Below, in pieces: positions 26,858 through 35,488 of a stretch of 64,000 bases of DNA; positions within the stretch are counted from its first letter, which is position 1, and the number at the start of each line of letters is the position of its first letter. The translations under genes were made by a program, and so were the position numbers. A model generated the notes under the pieces. The model was given only the letters and a program-made list of their open reading frames with translations, made no database searches and was not told the DNA's origin. Source of the stretch: Endosaccharibacter trunci (GTDB lineage Bacteria > Pseudomonadota > Alphaproteobacteria > Acetobacterales > Acetobacteraceae); assembly GCA_024515975.1 (NCBI GenBank), contig JAMSKV010000015.1:1-64000 (forward strand), in the 5' to 3' direction.

Positions 26858-27973
26858 TCAGCGCAGATGCGGCGCCAGTGCGCTCGCCACCCGCCCGGCG
26901 ATCCGCGCATAGGCCGTGCCTGCGGCACTCTCTGGCGCCGCTGCCATGATCGGCGCTCCAGTATCCGCGCTGGTGCGGATATCCAGCAACAACGGCACTT
27001 CGCCCAGGAACGGCACGCCCAGCGCCTCCGCCTCCGCCCTGGCGCCTCCATGCCCGAACAACGCCGTCTCGTGTCCGCAATGAGGACAGCAGAACGTGCT
27101 CATGTTCTCCACGATGCCCAGCACCGGCACGCGCGTCTTCTCGAACATCGCCACGCCGCGCCGTGCATCCAGCAGGGCGATATCCTGGGGCGTCGATACG
27201 ATCACCGCGCCGGCCAGGGCCAGCTTCTGCGCCACCGTCAGCTGCGCGTCGCCCGTGCCCGGCGGCATGTCCAGCACCAGAACGTCCAGCGCGCCCCATT
27301 CCACCTCGCCCATGAGCTGGTTCAGAGCGCCCATCACCATCGGCCCGCGCCAGATCATTGCCGTGCGCTCTTCCACCAGAAGCCCGATCGACATGGCGCG
27401 AATGCCGTGCGCCACGATCGGGATCAGACGCTTGTCCCGCACCTCCGGGCGCCGCGCGGCGATACCGAGCATGCGCGGCAGGCTCGGCCCATGGATATCC
27501 GCATCCAGCAATCCGACCGACAGACCGCGCTGCGCGAGGCCGATCGCCAGATTCACCGCCGTTGTGGATTTGCCGACGCCGCCCTTGCCGGACGCCACCG
27601 CGATCACCGCCCGCACATCCGGCAGCAGCCTCGCCGGAGCCTCGCCGCCCAGGCCCAGAGGACGATGCCCGCCGCCGGCCGGCGCGCGCGGTGGCGGTGC
27701 ATCGGCGCTCCGGTGCGCGGTCAGGACCACCTGCGCGTTCAGAACGCCGGGAACAGCCCGAACCTGCCGCTCCACCGCCGCGCGGAGCGGCTCCATTGCC
27801 GCCGCGTCGGCCCGGCTCGCCAGCAACGCCACCTGCACCGCCCCGTCCCGCTCCGCGACGCCGTCCACCAGCCCATCGGCCAGCAGATCGCGGACCGCGC
27901 CCGTATGGTCCGTGGCATGGCGGAGCATCTCGCGCACGGCAGCCACCAGTGCGCCGGAAACAGCTTCGGCCAT
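26858..27973 (-). CDS. apbC: Mrp/ApbC Fe-S cluster carrier P-loop ATPase
   Basis: A 371-residue protein that carries and delivers iron-sulfur clusters in the cytoplasm. The N-terminal 85 residues form a MIP18/DUF59-like domain, followed by a Pro/Gly-rich linker and the ParA-type NTPase with the deviant Walker A SGKGGVGKST (128-137), ADIHGPSLP, DMPPGTGD and the cluster-ligand region FCCPHCG (CxxC). Start at 27973 has AGGAGG eight bases ahead; an ATG at 28006 is unlikely. It converges with the GGDEF/EAL gene with only 66 bases between them. Confidence 0.92.
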   Translation of the reverse strand: MAEAVSGALVAAVREMLRHATDHTGAVRDLLADGLVDGVAERDGAVQVALLASRADAAAMEPLRAAVERQVRAVPGVLNAQVVLTAHRSADAPPPRAPAGGGHRPLGLGGEAPARLLPDVRAVIAVASGKGGVGKSTTAVNLAIGLAQRGLSVGLLDADIHGPSLPRMLGIAARRPEVRDKRLIPIVAHGIRAMSIGLLVEERTAMIWRGPMVMGALNQLMGEVEWGALDVLVLDMPPGTGDAQLTVAQKLALAGAVIVSTPQDIALLDARRGVAMFEKTRVPVLGIVENMSTFCCPHCGHETALFGHGGARAEAEALGVPFLGEVPLLLDIRTSADTGAPIMAAAPESAAGTAYARIAGRVASALAPHLR

Positions 27974-28155
27974 CGAACGGACCTCCTTCAAACCAGCCGA
28001 CGGCATACGGCAGGACCGGCATCACGGCAAAGGGCGCGCGGCATCCGCGACCGCACCGGAACCCCCCGGCATGTCCAACCCGATCGCCAGCCGGCACGAT
28101 TGTTGTTTCGGGACGGCATTCCGTCCTGGACGGGTGCGGCCGGAGCCGTTGCATC

Positions 28156-28389
28156 ATGCATCGACCGGAGACGAAACGCGGAACCAACCCCGTGCGCCGG
28201 AGCTCGCCGTTTTCCGCTCTTTATCGCGGCTTCCTGTCCAGCCGCCGCGGGCTTCTGTGGCTGATCCTGCCGGCAGCCTCGCCGTTTCTGGGTCGGCTCG
28301 CCCTCGTGCTTCTGGACAGGGCCGCCCTGGCCGGCAGCCGTGACGACGCGATCGTGATCGGCGCGAGAACACTCCGCCGTCTGTGCTGA
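28156..28389 (+). CDS. Small hypothetical protein, one hydrophobic segment
   Basis: A possible 77-residue protein with a basic N-terminus and a hydrophobic stretch (LLWLILPAASPFLGRLALVLL, residues about 33-53). GGAG lies ten bases before the ATG. It is in the gap between apbC (leftward) and opgC (rightward). No family was recognised, and the high-GC composition leaves open that this is a chance frame. Confidence 0.35.
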   Translation: MHRPETKRGTNPVRRSSPFSALYRGFLSSRRGLLWLILPAASPFLGRLALVLLDRAALAGSRDDAIVIGARTLRRLC

Positions 28390-28662
28390 CCGATCCGCCA
28401 CCGGGCTCATCGTGGACGTCCGGAGCCGCCGGCGACCAGCGCCTGGTGCTCACGGTGCCGGAACCCGCGAACAGGAAACGCATTCCCTGGGCCGGAACGC
28501 ATCTCCGGATCGCCCGCAGCCGGCTCGATGGCGGGTTTGCCCGCAGGCTCGACGACGGCCGGACCGGAGACCCTCCGTTACCCTTCGAACCGCCTTCGGC
28601 TCTGGCGGCGGGACGGCGGGCCTCATATCTAGGACGTGACAGCAAGGCGTCGGGGAGGCCGG

Positions 28663-29832
28663 ATGGATGTGATCGAATCGGCGCGCCACGCGCCGGAGCC
28701 GCCCCCCATGCCGACGCGCGCCGCGGCTGCTCCAGCGGCCAAACCCGGCCGCGATCATCGCGTCGATGCCCTTCGCGGGGCGGCGCTCCTGATGATGTTC
28801 GCCGACCATATCCCGCAGAACATCCTTAACCGCCTTACCATCCGCAATCTCGGTTTCGCCGACGCGGCGGAGATCTTCGTGCTGCTGGCCGGTTTCGCCT
28901 CCATGCTCGCCTATGGCGGCGCGTTCCGGCGGGAGGGGTGGTCCGTCGGGCTGCGGCGGCTCGGCCGGCGCGTGGTCAGGCTGTACGTCTTCCAGATGCT
29001 GATGATGATCACCACGCTGCTGATGATCCTGTTCTGGCGCCAGCATCACACCGTGCCTGTGGATTTCCTGGAACCCGAACTCGCGCACGGCTTCGACAGC
29101 CTCTGGCGCGTCTTTTCCATGCAGGCGCTGCCCGGCAATCTCAACATCCTGCCGCTCTACATGGTGCTGCTGCTGGCGTTCCCGCTCATCTACACGGCGT
29201 TGCGATTGAGCGCGCCCCTGGCCCTCGCGGTCAGCGCGGCGCTGTGGGCGCTGATCAATCTCGACCCGGCCATCAACCTGCCGAACTGGCTCGATCCGGA
29301 TGGCTGGTATTTCGATCCGTTCGCCTGGCAATTCCTGTTCACCCTGGGGGCATGGAGCGCCAGCGCGACGCGGAGTACCGGCGGCGACATGCCGCGACGG
29401 GCCTGGGCGGTCGCCGCATGCTGGCTTTATCTCGCCTTCTCCGCCGTGCAGTCCTTTCCATGGGAACAATGGGGCCTGCCCAAACTCTCGCCTCTGCCGA
29501 TCGACCCGCCGCTCAAGACGCCCCTGTCGCCGCTGCGCCTGATCGACGTGTTGTCCATCTTCTATCTGGTGCAGAGCAGCGCGCTGATGCGCCGGTTCGC
29601 CGCCGTGCCGGCCGGGCAGGTGCTCGCCGTGTTCGGCCGCCATTCGCTGGAAGTGTTCTCGCTCGGCACGGTGCTCGACCTCGTCGGCCGTCTGGCCATG
29701 ACGACGTATGGCACCGGCCTGCTGATGCAGATCGCGGTGAACGTGGTCGGCATCGGCACGCTTTACCTGGTCGCCACGGCGCTCGACCGTCGCAAGCAGC
29801 GCAAGAAACAGCAGAAGGCCGCCACCGCCTGA
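28663..29832 (+). CDS. opgC: OpgC family integral membrane protein
   Basis: A 389-residue membrane protein with about ten hydrophobic helices and the OpgC signature at the start (RDHRVDALRGAALLMMFADH, then IPQNILNRLTIRNLGFADAAE) and FVLLAGFASMLAYG. OpgC proteins add succinyl or related groups to osmoregulated periplasmic glucans. The glucan synthesis genes opgG and opgH are 15 kb away in this window, so the pathway is present but split. The start at 28663 has GGGGAGG only four bases ahead; a GTG at 28636 is the alternative. Confidence 0.88.
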   Translation: MDVIESARHAPEPPPMPTRAAAAPAAKPGRDHRVDALRGAALLMMFADHIPQNILNRLTIRNLGFADAAEIFVLLAGFASMLAYGGAFRREGWSVGLRRLGRRVVRLYVFQMLMMITTLLMILFWRQHHTVPVDFLEPELAHGFDSLWRVFSMQALPGNLNILPLYMVLLLAFPLIYTALRLSAPLALAVSAALWALINLDPAINLPNWLDPDGWYFDPFAWQFLFTLGAWSASATRSTGGDMPRRAWAVAACWLYLAFSAVQSFPWEQWGLPKLSPLPIDPPLKTPLSPLRLIDVLSIFYLVQSSALMRRFAAVPAGQVLAVFGRHSLEVFSLGTVLDLVGRLAMTTYGTGLLMQIAVNVVGIGTLYLVATALDRRKQRKKQQKAATA

Positions 29833-29854
29833 GCGCCACCGCCGAGCCGGCCGG

Positions 29855-29959
29855 TTATCGCTCTCGGATGAACCGTTCGAGCGAGTCGGGCGCGAGGAGC
29901 TGAACGATCGCGAGAATGGAGGCAATTCCCACGATCACGAAGAAAATCCGGTCAGACAT
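29855..29959 (-). CDS. 34-residue single-helix membrane micropeptide
   Basis: The minus strand encodes 34 residues beginning MSDRIFFVIVGIASILAIV, with one transmembrane helix (residues about 5-23) and a charged C-tail (PDSLERFIRER). The composition is clearly protein-like and the frame lies alone between opgC and an SDR gene. No strong ribosome binding site is visible. Function unknown; small single-pass peptides of this type often modulate a membrane complex. Confidence 0.5.
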   Translation of the reverse strand: MSDRIFFVIVGIASILAIVQLLAPDSLERFIRER

Positions 29960-30199
29960 GTGATGGCCGTTCAGAGCCACGGTCCGTCATGACGTGGCAA
30001 ACAAGCCATACGCGCCGGCCAGGCTGATGCCGAAGCACGTTCCTCGCCTGTGTCGGCCGAGACCGCCGAAGACAGGCGATGGTTTCCGGCGCGGAGGCAG
30101 AGCCGGTCGTCGCTCGATGCGCCGGAACGCGACGGGCCGGACGCGAGGTCCGAAGGGAAGACCCTCCGAAGCGTTGCGCGTTGGCCCGTCATGGCGGTC

Positions 30200-30955
30200 T
30201 TACAGATGGACCCCGCCCGCCACCTCGATGCGCTGGCCGTTCACCCAGCCCATCGCCCCGCTCAGCACCGCGGCGATCACGGGGCCCACATCGCCCGGCA
30301 GTCCCACCCGCCCCAGGGCGGTCTGTCTGGCGATCGCCTCGTTGATCTCCGGCCGGTCGCGCACCATCCCGCCGCTGAAATCGGTCGCGATCGCACCCGG
30401 CGCCACGGCATTGACCGCGATCCGGCGCGGCCCCAGCTCCAGCGCCATGTAGCGGGTGAGGGAGTCCACGGCCGCCTTCATCGGCCCGTAGGCGATGCGC
30501 CCCGGATAACAGAAGCGCGCCAGGCCGGAGGACAGGTTCACGATGCGGCCGCCATCGCGCATCAGCGGCAGAAGCGTCTGCGTCAGCAGAAGCGGCGCCT
30601 TGACGTGGATCGCGAACATCGCGTCCAGCTCCGCCTCGGTCACGTCCGCCAACGTCGCGCTCGACGCGGTGCCGGCATTGTTCACGAGATAGTCGAACCG
30701 GTCCGCATCCCAGCCGGCCAGGACCTCCCCTACGCGTTCGGCGAAGGCGACGAACCCGTCCGTCCGCGACGCATCCCATTGAAGCGCGGCCGAGGGGGCG
30801 CCGGAATCCGCCGCCAGACGTGTGACCTCCTCCGCGGCGTCCTGGTTGCTGTTGAAAGTGAGGATCGTGCGCACGCCTTGCGCTGCCAGCTGCAGAACGG
30901 TGTCGCGGCCGATGCCGCGGCTGCCGCCGGTGACGATGGCGATGGGTGTCTGCAT
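30200..30955 (-). CDS. Short-chain dehydrogenase/reductase
   Basis: A 251-residue classical SDR oxidoreductase. The cofactor loop is TGGSRGIG near the N-terminus, followed by NNAG, the catalytic serine in VNLSSGL, and the YxxxK pair in IAYGPMKAA. The lack of an acidic residue after strand 2 (TFNSNQDAA) suggests NADP. Start at 30955 has AAGGA about ten bases ahead; ATGs at 30988 and 30976 are in frame. It is divergent from a LysR regulator, its probable controller. The substrate is unknown. Confidence 0.9.
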   Translation of the reverse strand: MQTPIAIVTGGSRGIGRDTVLQLAAQGVRTILTFNSNQDAAEEVTRLAADSGAPSAALQWDASRTDGFVAFAERVGEVLAGWDADRFDYLVNNAGTASSATLADVTEAELDAMFAIHVKAPLLLTQTLLPLMRDGGRIVNLSSGLARFCYPGRIAYGPMKAAVDSLTRYMALELGPRRIAVNAVAPGAIATDFSGGMVRDRPEINEAIARQTALGRVGLPGDVGPVIAAVLSGAMGWVNGQRIEVAGGVHL

Positions 30956-31005
30956 GGGATGTCGTCCTTGATCCATGTGCGGGCGCATCCTCGCCGGCGT
31001 GCACT

Positions 31006-31055
31006 GTTCCGATAAGCCTGTGGTTTCCGACAGGACTTTTCCGCTATACGGAACA
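31006..31055. promoter_or_regulatory. Inverted repeat in the SDR/LysR divergent promoter
   Basis: TGTTCCG (31006-31012) and CGGAACA (31049-31055) are exact inverted arms flanking the divergent promoter region, with a smaller hairpin (CCTGT...ACAGG, about 31018-31035) between them. The spacing is long for one operator but would suit two LysR half-sites or a looped site. Assignment to the adjacent LysR protein is inference. Confidence 0.35.
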
Positions 31056-31059
31056 ATTC

Positions 31060-31983
31060 ATGGACCGTTTGCGCACGCTCGACCTGTTCGTCCGCATCGT
31101 CGATCGCGGCAGCTTCACCGCCGCTGCGGCTGAACTCGGCATTTCGCGTCCCGTCGCCACGGCCGCCATACGCGCGCTGGAGGAGCGCCTCGGCACGCGC
31201 CTGCTGGAACGCAGCACTCGCCATGTTCGCCCGACCACCGACGGCCTGACCTATTGCCGCAGCGCCCGATCGATCCTGGCAGGGCTGGAAGATGCCGACC
31301 GCGCGGTCGGCGGCTCCGTGTCCGGCACCGTGCGCGTGGATGTGCCCGGCAATATCGCCCGCACCCTGCTCCTGCCCGCCCTGCCGCCGCTGCTGCGGGC
31401 CCATCCCGGCTTGCAGCTGCTGTTCGGGGAAGGGGAGCGCTTCGTCGATCTGCTGCGCGAAGGGGTCGATTGCGTGGTGCGCTCCGGCACGCTCGTCAGC
31501 AGCGACATGGTCGCGCGCCGTGTGGGCGCGTTCGAGGAGATCGTCTGCGCCAGCCCGGACTATCTGCGCCGCCACGGGACGCCGGCGACGCCGGACGATC
31601 TCGACGGTCATGAAGCCGTCGGCTTCGTTTCGTCCCGCACCGGCGCGGTGCTGCCGCTCGAATTCCAGCAGAATGGCGTCGTCCGCGAGATCTTGCTGCC
31701 GTCCCGCGTTCTGGTCACCACGGGCGGCGTCGGAAACGAGGCCGCCTGCCAGGGCTTCGGCCTGTATCAGGCCCCGAAACGCGGCTTCCTGCCGATGCTC
31801 CGTGCCGGCGTGCTGGTAGAGGTGCTGGCCGGGTTCAGGCCGCCGCCTACGCCGGTCTCGGTCATGCACCACAGCCATCGTCAGGTGCCGGCCCGCCTCC
31901 GCGTCGTGCTGGATTGGCTCGCGGACACGTTGCAGGCCGCCTTGGCCGAGGAACTGGACACGACCCCGGGTTCGGTGCCTTGA
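31060..31983 (+). CDS. LysR family transcriptional regulator
   Basis: A 307-residue LysR-type regulator with the N-terminal winged helix (LDLFVRIVDRGSFTAAAAEL, then GISRPVATAAIRALEERLG, RLLERSTRHVRPT) and a C-terminal substrate-binding domain. It belongs to the CrgA/AaeR-like group that often sits divergent from a dehydrogenase. GGA precedes the ATG by eight bases. The divergent SDR gene is the likely target. Effector unknown. Confidence 0.9.
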   Translation: MDRLRTLDLFVRIVDRGSFTAAAAELGISRPVATAAIRALEERLGTRLLERSTRHVRPTTDGLTYCRSARSILAGLEDADRAVGGSVSGTVRVDVPGNIARTLLLPALPPLLRAHPGLQLLFGEGERFVDLLREGVDCVVRSGTLVSSDMVARRVGAFEEIVCASPDYLRRHGTPATPDDLDGHEAVGFVSSRTGAVLPLEFQQNGVVREILLPSRVLVTTGGVGNEAACQGFGLYQAPKRGFLPMLRAGVLVEVLAGFRPPPTPVSVMHHSHRQVPARLRVVLDWLADTLQAALAEELDTTPGSVP

Positions 31984-32012
31984 GAGAGGTTCAACCCAGA
32001 CGGAACCGCTTC

Positions 32013-32498
32013 ATGACAGCATTCACGCCGAACCCGCCCTTCCGGCTTCGCCAGAATGCCAATCGCCCCCTGGTCGTCGCCGCCCTGCTGGTGGCGTCGG
32101 CTTTCGGCGCGTCGCGCGAGGCACAGGCCGGAAGCTGTTCGGACCGGCGTGCCCAGCTCGCCGCCACGGCGGCGGAAACCCTGCCGAACTGGAGCGCCGT
32201 GACGCGCTACTGGAAGCATTTCCGCAGCTGCGAGGGCGATGCGCTGCATCAGACCGTGTCCGGGGCGATCGGCGCCCTGCTGGTCGTGCACTGGAACCAG
32301 CTTCCGGCCCTGGCGGCCGAGGTGCGCCGCCAGCCGAAGCTGCGCGGCTTCGTCCTGGCGCATATCGACGACACGCTGGACCGTGACCAGGTCACGCGGA
32401 TCCGGCAGGAGGCCGGCGCAAGCTGCCCGCGCGGCGCCCGCTCGCTCTGCGCGGATATCAGGCAGGCCGCCACGAGAACGCTGGATCGCGCCGCATGA
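32013..32498 (+). CDS. Secreted cysteine-containing hypothetical protein
   Basis: A 161-residue protein with a signal peptide (hydrophobic VVAALLVASAFGAS, cleavage near EAQA-GS) and a mature part with four cysteines (GSCSDRR, RSCEG, SCPRG, LCAD), suggesting two disulfides. No family was recognised. It overlaps the following SGNH hydrolase gene by four bases (ATGA), so the two are translated together and may act together in the periplasm. Confidence 0.65.
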   Translation: MTAFTPNPPFRLRQNANRPLVVAALLVASAFGASREAQAGSCSDRRAQLAATAAETLPNWSAVTRYWKHFRSCEGDALHQTVSGAIGALLVVHWNQLPALAAEVRRQPKLRGFVLAHIDDTLDRDQVTRIRQEAGASCPRGARSLCADIRQAATRTLDRAA

Positions 32499-33118
32499 GC
32501 GCCGCCCGCTCCCTGCCGCGCTGGGCGTCCAAGCTCGGATCGGGCGGCCCCGTCCGCATCACCTGCTTCGGCTCTTCCACCACTGAGGGCTATGGCGCCA
32601 GCGCGCCGGAGCGCAGCTATCCGGAGGTGATGCGTCGCCGTCTGGAGCCCTTCTTTCCCCGTGGCCTGGTGCTCAACAATCGCGGCATCAGCGGCGAAAG
32701 CGCGCTGGAGATGGACGGACGCATCGACGACGTGATCCGGACCGAGCCCGATCTGGTGATCTGGCAGACCGGCTCGAACGACGTCAGCCGCCCGGTGCCG
32801 CTGGCGCTGTTCGAACACCTTACGCGCGACGGGCTCCAGCGCCTGCGCGACGCCGGTGCCGAGATCGCGATCATGGACCAGCAATACAGCACCGCCCTGG
32901 AAGCCTTCGACACGCTGCCGGAGTTCATCCGGTCGCTGCACGCCTTGGCGGAGGCGTTCGGCGCGCCCGTGTTCCCGCGCTACGCGCTGATGCGCGCCTG
33001 GTGCGACGAGGGGCGTTTCACCATCGACACCTTGTCGCCCGACGGCACCCATATGACCGACGAGGGCTACCGTCTGCTGGGCGAGGCGGTGGCAGACTGG
33101 CTGCTGACTCCGGCCTGA
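32495..33118 (+). CDS. SGNH/GDSL hydrolase
   Basis: A 207-residue esterase/lipase of the SGNH fold. Block I is CFGSSTTEGYG with the nucleophile serine, block II glycine is in NRGISGES, block III is QTGSND, and block V is DGTHMTDEGY with the catalytic Asp-x-x-His. No signal peptide is seen, although the preceding overlapping gene encodes a secreted protein. It may remove acyl groups from a small ester or glycan; the substrate is not known. Confidence 0.88.
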   Translation: MSAARSLPRWASKLGSGGPVRITCFGSSTTEGYGASAPERSYPEVMRRRLEPFFPRGLVLNNRGISGESALEMDGRIDDVIRTEPDLVIWQTGSNDVSRPVPLALFEHLTRDGLQRLRDAGAEIAIMDQQYSTALEAFDTLPEFIRSLHALAEAFGAPVFPRYALMRAWCDEGRFTIDTLSPDGTHMTDEGYRLLGEAVADWLLTPA

Positions 33119-33127
33119 GGCTTCTGC

Positions 33128-33164
33128 GCATCGAACGTTCTCGATGCCGCCCTTGCGGGGCGGC
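33128..33164. terminator. Tandem hairpins between SGNH hydrolase and degP genes
   Basis: GCATCGA-ACGTTC-TCGATGC (33128-33147) is followed by GCCGCCC-TTGCG-GGGCGGC (33146-33164); the two share bases 33146-33147. Without a T-run they are weak intrinsic-terminator candidates, or a leader structure of the protease mRNA. Confidence 0.35.
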
Positions 33165-33212
33165 GACGCGCGTGAGCAGACTCGCCGGCCTCCAGGAGCA
33201 CAGATAAAGCCC

Positions 33213-34802
33213 ATGCCGATCCGCCCGATCCCTTCCCTGCGCGCCGCGTGTCTGGCCACGGCCATGGTGCTCGCGGGCGCGACGGTGCCGCCGTTCGGCA
33301 GCGTCGCCGAGGCGCGCCCGGCGCCGGACAGCTTCGCCGATCTGGCGGCGAAGCTGTTGCCGTCGGTGGTGAATATTTCCTCCACCGGCACCGCCACGGA
33401 CGAGAGCGACGACGATGACGACGATGCGCCGCAGGGCGACGACAATGGCGACAAGAACGGCAAGAAGGCGCCCAACGACGCGCCGCAGGTCCCGACCTTT
33501 CCCCCCGGCTCGCCGTTCGAGAAGTTCTTCCGCGACTTCATGAACAAGCATCGCCGCGCCCAGCCCGGCCAGACGCCGAACCAGAAGTCCGACCCGGAGG
33601 CGACCGGGCGCAAGATGCAGAGCCTGGGCTCCGGCTTCATCATCGACCCGTCCGGTCTCGTGGTCACCAACAACCATGTCATCAAGGGCGCCGATTCCAT
33701 CACCGTGACCCTGCAGGACAACACGGTGCTGAAGGCCAGACTGCTCGGCCATGACGACAAGACCGATCTGGCGTTGCTGAAGATCGACAGCCCCAAGCCG
33801 CTGCCGGCGGTCTCGTTCGGGGACAGCGACAAGGAGCGCGTTGGCGACTGGGTGCTGGCGATCGGCAACCCGTTCGGCCTGTCCGGCACCGTCACCGCCG
33901 GCATCGTGTCCTCGCGCGGCCGCTCGCTCGACAGCGGCCCGTATGACGATTTCATCCAGACCGACGCGCCGATCAACCGCGGCAATTCGGGCGGCCCGCT
34001 CTTCGACATGGATGGCGGCGTGATCGGCATCAACACCGCGATCTATTCGCCCTCCGGCGGCTCGATCGGCATCGGTTTCGCGATCCCGTCCAACGAGGCC
34101 AAGCGCGTGATCGATCAGCTGCGCCAGTTCGGCAAGGCGCGGCGCGGCTGGATCGGCGTGCGCATCCAGGATGTCACGCAGGATATCGCGGATGGGCTCG
34201 GGTTGCCCTCGTCCAAGGGGGCGCTGATCGCCGGGGTGGACAAGGACGGCCCCGCCGCCAAGGCCGGGCTGAAGAGCGGCGACGTGATCGAGCAGGTCGG
34301 CGGCCAGAAGGCGGATGGGCGCTCCCTGCCCAGGATCGTCGGCGAAACCCCGATCGGCACCGCCGTGCCGGTGGTGGTCTGGCGCGACGGCAAGTCGCAG
34401 ACGCTCCAGGTCACGGTGCGCGATTTCCCGGAGGACAAGCCGAAGCCGGCGCAGGCGCCGCCCGCCAAGACCGCCCCCGCGCCGTCCTCGATGGAGATCG
34501 GCGCCACCGGCCTGACCCTGGCGCCGATCGACGATTCCGCGCGCGAGAAATACGATCTCGGCGATGCGCAGAAAGGCGCGGTGGTTACCGCCGTCCGCAA
34601 GAACAGCCCCGCCGCCGAACGCGGCGTGCGGGAAGGCGACGTGATCGTCGAAGTGCAGCAGAGCGCCGTCAACGAACCGAACGATGTGCGTCAGGCCGTC
34701 GAGGACGCCCATAAACGCAAGCGCCCGTCCGTGGTGATGCTGGTCCAGAACGGCGACGGCATGCGCTGGGTGCCGCTTCCGGTCGGCAGCGACGGCAAGT
34801 GA
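33213..34802 (+). CDS. degP: DegP/HtrA-family periplasmic serine protease
   Basis: A 529-residue trypsin-like protease with two PDZ domains for quality control of envelope proteins. A signal peptide precedes residue about 34. The catalytic triad is His155 (NNHVI), Asp185 (DKTDLALLKI) and Ser259 (RGNSGGPL). PDZ1 spans about 310-405 and PDZ2 about 430-525, joined by a Pro/Ala linker. Odd feature: an acidic stretch DESDDDDDDAPQGDDNGD (about 63-80) followed by a basic one in the loop region before the protease core. Its stop overlaps a VOC-family gene. Confidence 0.93.
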   Translation: MPIRPIPSLRAACLATAMVLAGATVPPFGSVAEARPAPDSFADLAAKLLPSVVNISSTGTATDESDDDDDDAPQGDDNGDKNGKKAPNDAPQVPTFPPGSPFEKFFRDFMNKHRRAQPGQTPNQKSDPEATGRKMQSLGSGFIIDPSGLVVTNNHVIKGADSITVTLQDNTVLKARLLGHDDKTDLALLKIDSPKPLPAVSFGDSDKERVGDWVLAIGNPFGLSGTVTAGIVSSRGRSLDSGPYDDFIQTDAPINRGNSGGPLFDMDGGVIGINTAIYSPSGGSIGIGFAIPSNEAKRVIDQLRQFGKARRGWIGVRIQDVTQDIADGLGLPSSKGALIAGVDKDGPAAKAGLKSGDVIEQVGGQKADGRSLPRIVGETPIGTAVPVVVWRDGKSQTLQVTVRDFPEDKPKPAQAPPAKTAPAPSSMEIGATGLTLAPIDDSAREKYDLGDAQKGAVVTAVRKNSPAAERGVREGDVIVEVQQSAVNEPNDVRQAVEDAHKRKRPSVVMLVQNGDGMRWVPLPVGSDGK

Positions 34803-35263
34803 GCGAGGCGGCTCCCGCGATCCTGCGTGCCGACCATGTCGGTTTTGCCGTGGCCTCGCTCGACGCGGCGCTGCGCTTCTGGATCGACGGGCTGGGTGCG
34901 ACGCTGGAACGCGAGGGGGAGATGGCAGGTGCGTTCCTGCAGGAGGTGACCGGCGCGCCGGACGCCACCGTGCGCATGGCCGTCGTCTCGTTCGCCGGAC
35001 TGGAGATCGAGCTGCTTGACTATGCCGGCCCTGATCGTCCGGCGTCGCCGCAGAAACCCTTCCATCCCGGTTTCGCGCATCTGGCGCTGATGGTCGCCGA
35101 CCTCCCCGCCGTCCTGGCCCGGATCGCGCCCCATGGATGGCGCCCGGCCGGAACGCCGCAACGCATCCCGGTCGGCGCGCGCGCCGGAACCCTGGTGGTC
35201 TATGTCACCGGCCCTGACGGGGCGACCATCGAACTGATGCAGCCGGCCGACACCGCCGGATAA
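34799..35263 (+). CDS. VOC family (glyoxalase/methylmalonyl-CoA epimerase-like) protein
   Basis: A 154-residue paired beta-alpha-beta-beta-beta protein. The metal ligands expected of methylmalonyl-CoA epimerase/glyoxalase-like VOC enzymes are visible: DHVGFAV (His), LEIELLDY (Glu), FAHLALMV (His) and TIELMQP (Glu). The length matches an epimerase. It starts with GTG overlapping the protease stop (GTGA). Epimerase activity is plausible; no methylmalonyl-CoA mutase gene is nearby to confirm it. Confidence 0.75.
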   Translation: MSEAAPAILRADHVGFAVASLDAALRFWIDGLGATLEREGEMAGAFLQEVTGAPDATVRMAVVSFAGLEIELLDYAGPDRPASPQKPFHPGFAHLALMVADLPAVLARIAPHGWRPAGTPQRIPVGARAGTLVVYVTGPDGATIELMQPADTAG

Positions 35264-35488
35264 GCCGTTTACACGCCTGGCATTTTCCGCCGTCCCGAAG
35301 GCACTGACTGGCGCAGACGGGAGACTGCAGACGACGGGCAGGGCCAGAAATCCCCCCATCGCGCTTGCCGATCGATCGGCGCCCGACGGCGAACACCATC
35401 CGCTTTGGCTCATCGCGGCCGATGCGCGCAGGGTTCGAGGCCACCTGGCTGAGTCCCGGAACACAAATCCTCCGGCCGGGGATGGACG

